From NCBI RefSeq assembly GCF_008014695.1, contig NZ_VOXE01000004.1, positions 310,001-374,000 on the forward strand: a DNA stretch of 64,000 bases, written 5' to 3'. The DNA comes from Chryseobacterium sp. Its GTDB lineage: Bacteria > Bacteroidota > Bacteroidia > Flavobacteriales > Weeksellaceae. This document shows, in pieces, positions 62,233 through 64,000 of this stretch; within the stretch, counting starts at the first letter, position 1; each line of letters starts with the position of its first letter. The translations under genes and the position numbers were made by a program. The notes below the pieces were generated by a model. It was not told the origin of the DNA. It saw only the letters and a program-made list of their open reading frames with translations, and made no database searches.

Positions 62233-62925
62233 TTACCGCATTGGGGGTGGCGGGGAGGTATAAATAATTTCTATTGGTTTCTGTTTTTCGGTTTTTACAA
62301 TACCATTTAAAAACTGCTCGGCTGCCACTGAATTTTTTACAAATTCATTCTGAGCACAGTAAAAAACTACAGCACAATATCCGGAAGCTGTGAGATAATA
62401 ATAGATTCCATATTCAAAATCCAATCCTTTAACATTCGCGGCATATCTCAAATAAAGAACCTTAAGTCCGTTTACTGTACGATATTCCGATTGTTTGAGA
62501 CGAAAATAATCAACATTTTTCTGAATGCCTTCCAACATGAGGTTCTTTAAACTTTTAAGATCGGGAATCTGAAGTTTTTCGGTCGTCATGAAACCGAATA
62601 GGGGATTATCTGGATTTTTATCTCGCAAAAAGTATTCGATATGTGAACCGACTGCCTGGGCGGAAACTTCCCATTTTTTAGGGCTATAATAAATTCCTGC
62701 ATCCAGCCTGCTGCTTTTGAGCAGAATAGACTGGTCTGTGTTTCTCCCAAAAACGGCAGGGTTTTCATCAATTTTTTCCAGAGTCTGCGCATCGCTTTCA
62801 TTCACGAACTTCCAGGTCCCATTATCAAACAGGATCACTTCATTGCCGTCCTCGGTAACGCCTTTAACCTGAGCAGAGCCATAAAATCCAACAAGCAAGG
62901 TAATAAGCGGCAGTATCTTTTTCAT
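62233..62925 (-). CDS. secreted protein of unknown function
   Basis: 230 residues, signal peptide (ILPLITLLVGFYGSA-Q). Near the N-terminus is TEDGNEVILFDNGTWKFVNE, a short motif common in exported Bacteroidota proteins. The rest is an alpha/beta mix with YCAVVFYCAQNEFV; ends with a proline run (SPPPPMR). No family assigned. Convergent with recG, 8-bp gap. Confidence 0.7.
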   Translation of the reverse strand: MKKILPLITLLVGFYGSAQVKGVTEDGNEVILFDNGTWKFVNESDAQTLEKIDENPAVFGRNTDQSILLKSSRLDAGIYYSPKKWEVSAQAVGSHIEYFLRDKNPDNPLFGFMTTEKLQIPDLKSLKNLMLEGIQKNVDYFRLKQSEYRTVNGLKVLYLRYAANVKGLDFEYGIYYYLTASGYCAVVFYCAQNEFVKNSVAAEQFLNGIVKTEKQKPIEIIYTSPPPPMR

Positions 62926-63017
62926 TTCACCAAATTACAATATTTCTTATTTATATTCGACCAGAAAAAAAACACAGAAAAAAATTCCTGTGTTCCATAT
63001 TTAAGTGTGAATGATGA

Positions 63018-63251
63018 TTATTTGTTATTGTTACCGCGGGCTACCAAAGCAATAATTAAAATCAATACCAGTGCGCCGATTACCCAAACGAGTGGACTGC
63101 TCATCCAGTCGCCTCCCATTGCGCCGCCTTTGTCTACATCTACATCAACTTTTAGGTCAGGAGCACTTTCCTGTGCAAAAGTTCTCACTCCGAAAAATAC
63201 CGCAAGCAAACAGATTGCAAATGTTTCTAATTTCAATTTAAATTTTGTCAT
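63018..63251 (-). CDS. small exported membrane protein
   Basis: 77 residues. A signal-like helix (FAICLLAVFFGVRTFA) is followed by a short acidic linker (APDLKVDVDVDKGGAMGGDW) and a C-terminal membrane helix (PLVWVIGALVLILIIALVA). Gly/Asp linker and double-helix layout suggest a small inner-membrane stress protein; no name. Ten bp from the next gene upstream, so probably co-transcribed. Confidence 0.65.
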   Translation of the reverse strand: MTKFKLKLETFAICLLAVFFGVRTFAQESAPDLKVDVDVDKGGAMGGDWMSSPLVWVIGALVLILIIALVARGNNNK

Positions 63252-63261
63252 TTTTTAATAT

Positions 63262-63435
63262 TTATTTATTATTTGTACTTCCGCTTTTATAGTCTTTCAC
63301 AAATTTGAAAATTAACAATAAAATTCCCACGAGAAAAACATAATGAATTGCACCGCCGAGATCAAAAAAAATGTATCCCAAAATCCAAATTAACAGAAAA
63401 ATAACTGACAGACAGGAACAAATTCGAGCATTCAT
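63262..63435 (-). CDS. lmo0937/DUF5670-type small membrane protein
   Basis: 57 residues from ATG 63435; 13 more codons could be read, but the family starts here. Two helices (SVIFLLIWILGYIFF and AIHYVFLVGILLLIFKFV) separated by DLGG match the lmo0937 family of tiny stress-linked membrane proteins (DUF5670). Function unknown. Confidence 0.65.
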   Translation of the reverse strand: MNARICSCLSVIFLLIWILGYIFFDLGGAIHYVFLVGILLLIFKFVKDYKSGSTNNK

Positions 63436-63691
63436 AACGGGGTATAAATATATGCTGCAAGAATTCCGAATCACCTTAATATCGACATTACAGCATTTAG
63501 AACTTTTAACATAGACTTTCTATTTATTTGACAATCCTTTTTAATGAACACTGCGCTTTCTGAAATCATAAATATCAAGTAATGATGAGCAGTTGCATTC
63601 TACTGGGGCAATTCCAAACAAAGATGTATATTAATATGAAAAACATATTACATAATTACAGCAAAAAATTACAGAATACAATATTCCCTTA

Positions 63692-64000
63692 TTAATTTTG
63701 CAACAGTAACAGGTAGGCTTTCTGTACTCCTTCCAAAACATGTGGATAATCTGCGGTAAATTCCGAATCTAAAACCGTTTTAAATTCTTTCCATCGCGAA
63801 CCTGTTTGATCTTTGTACACGCCGAAATAGTTGAATTGAACCTGCGCGAACTGCGGGAGTTTTGCCAATTGTTTCGCAATTACATTTCCGCCTAATGTAG
63901 AACCTTCCATTACATACAGCACGCCGATTGCCTGAGCTTCATTCTTAATGGAAACAGTAAGTTTCGGAATTTGTACCGGAAGAACCATAGATTCCAAATC
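63692..64000 (-). CDS. biliverdin-producing heme oxygenase, C-terminal part (cut by window end)
   Basis: The frame is open to the right edge, so the 5' end (with the proximal heme histidine) is missing. The visible ~102 residues contain AIGVLYVMEGSTLGGNVIAKQL, the distal-helix glycine motif of bacterial heme oxygenases, then FNYFGVYKDQTGSRWKEF. Such BphO-type enzymes often supply biliverdin to a phytochrome, whose gene would lie beyond the window. Confidence 0.8.
   Translation of the reverse strand, partial: DLESMVLPVQIPKLTVSIKNEAQAIGVLYVMEGSTLGGNVIAKQLAKLPQFAQVQFNYFGVYKDQTGSRWKEFKTVLDSEFTADYPHVLEGVQKAYLLLLQN

Noticed and set aside
63475-63691. TTGACA-like sequence near 63528 as a promoter
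   Set aside because: The E. coli-type -35 is not the Bacteroidota consensus and no matching -7 TAnnTTTG lies at the right distance.

Overview
The window reads as a chromosomal segment of a member of the phylum Bacteroidota, class Flavobacteriia, most likely the Chryseobacterium/Kaistella group (Weeksellaceae). The evidence is the gldK-gldL-gldM-gldN type IX secretion cluster, a cargo protein with a type A sorting domain, many DUF families typical of flavobacteria (DUF5916, DUF4270, DUF3667, DUF2071, DUF6496), a two-gene transketolase, an almost complete lack of Shine-Dalgarno sequences, and recurrent TAnnTTTG (-7) promoter boxes. The genus is an inference from gene content only.

Layout. 1-5,100: end of a DUF3108 protein, a DUF5916 outer-membrane protein, then a minus-strand operon of four overlapping genes (DoxX-like, DUF2071, membrane-anchored methyltransferase, small membrane protein). 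5,100-10,900: pheS, a YceI lipoprotein, an orphan ABC ATPase, a PhnA-type zinc-ribbon protein, an RsmB-type methyltransferase and a secreted unknown. 10,950-18,540: MFS exporter, LLM flavin oxidoreductase, pirin, small GNAT protein, sodium:solute symporter, split transketolase. 18,600-28,450: Lrp/AsnC regulator, very large TamB, the tsaD-rsmE pair, SdpI-like protein, TrmH-type methyltransferase, type I asparaginase. 28,550-29,800: tRNA-Ser followed by a decayed stretch (frameshifted XRE regulator, possible MeaB remnant) and an AT-rich lipoprotein ORF. 29,850-38,350: VIT1-type transporter, a tandem-domain ice-binding protein exported by T9SS, an FAD oxidoreductase, and gldNMLK. 38,450-43,670: glmS, a DUF4270 lipoprotein, an N-terminal-half starch synthase, and panC on the other strand. 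43,770-44,105: tRNA-Lys, tRNA-Leu, tRNA-Lys. 44,200-51,780: aroK, S4 protein, FKBP-like lipoprotein, a 51-residue membrane peptide, mtaB, NTF2-like protein, a PD-(D/E)XK-like unknown, DUF3667 protein, alpha-glucan phosphorylase, DUF6496 protein. 51,790-62,220: an unknown, a DPP IV-type peptidase followed by three consecutive POT peptide transporters, a thioredoxin-like protein and recG. 62,230-64,000: secreted unknown, two small membrane proteins, and a heme oxygenase cut by the window end.

Functional links. The peptidase plus three transporters look like a peptide-scavenging module. The GldKLMN core would export the ice-binding protein encoded two genes downstream. GlmS, the GT5 half-protein and the phosphorylase concern amino-sugar and glucan metabolism, but two of these look non-canonical: the synthase lacks its second half, and the phosphorylase has threonine where the PLP lysine is expected.

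No CRISPR array, rRNA, complete insertion sequence, prophage or recognised defence island is visible. The best candidates for undescribed biology are a pair of structured intergenic elements at 14,904-15,022 and 27,305-27,374 that share conserved ends around different hairpins, the altered glucan phosphorylase, and the orphan nuclease-fold protein at 48,010-48,810.
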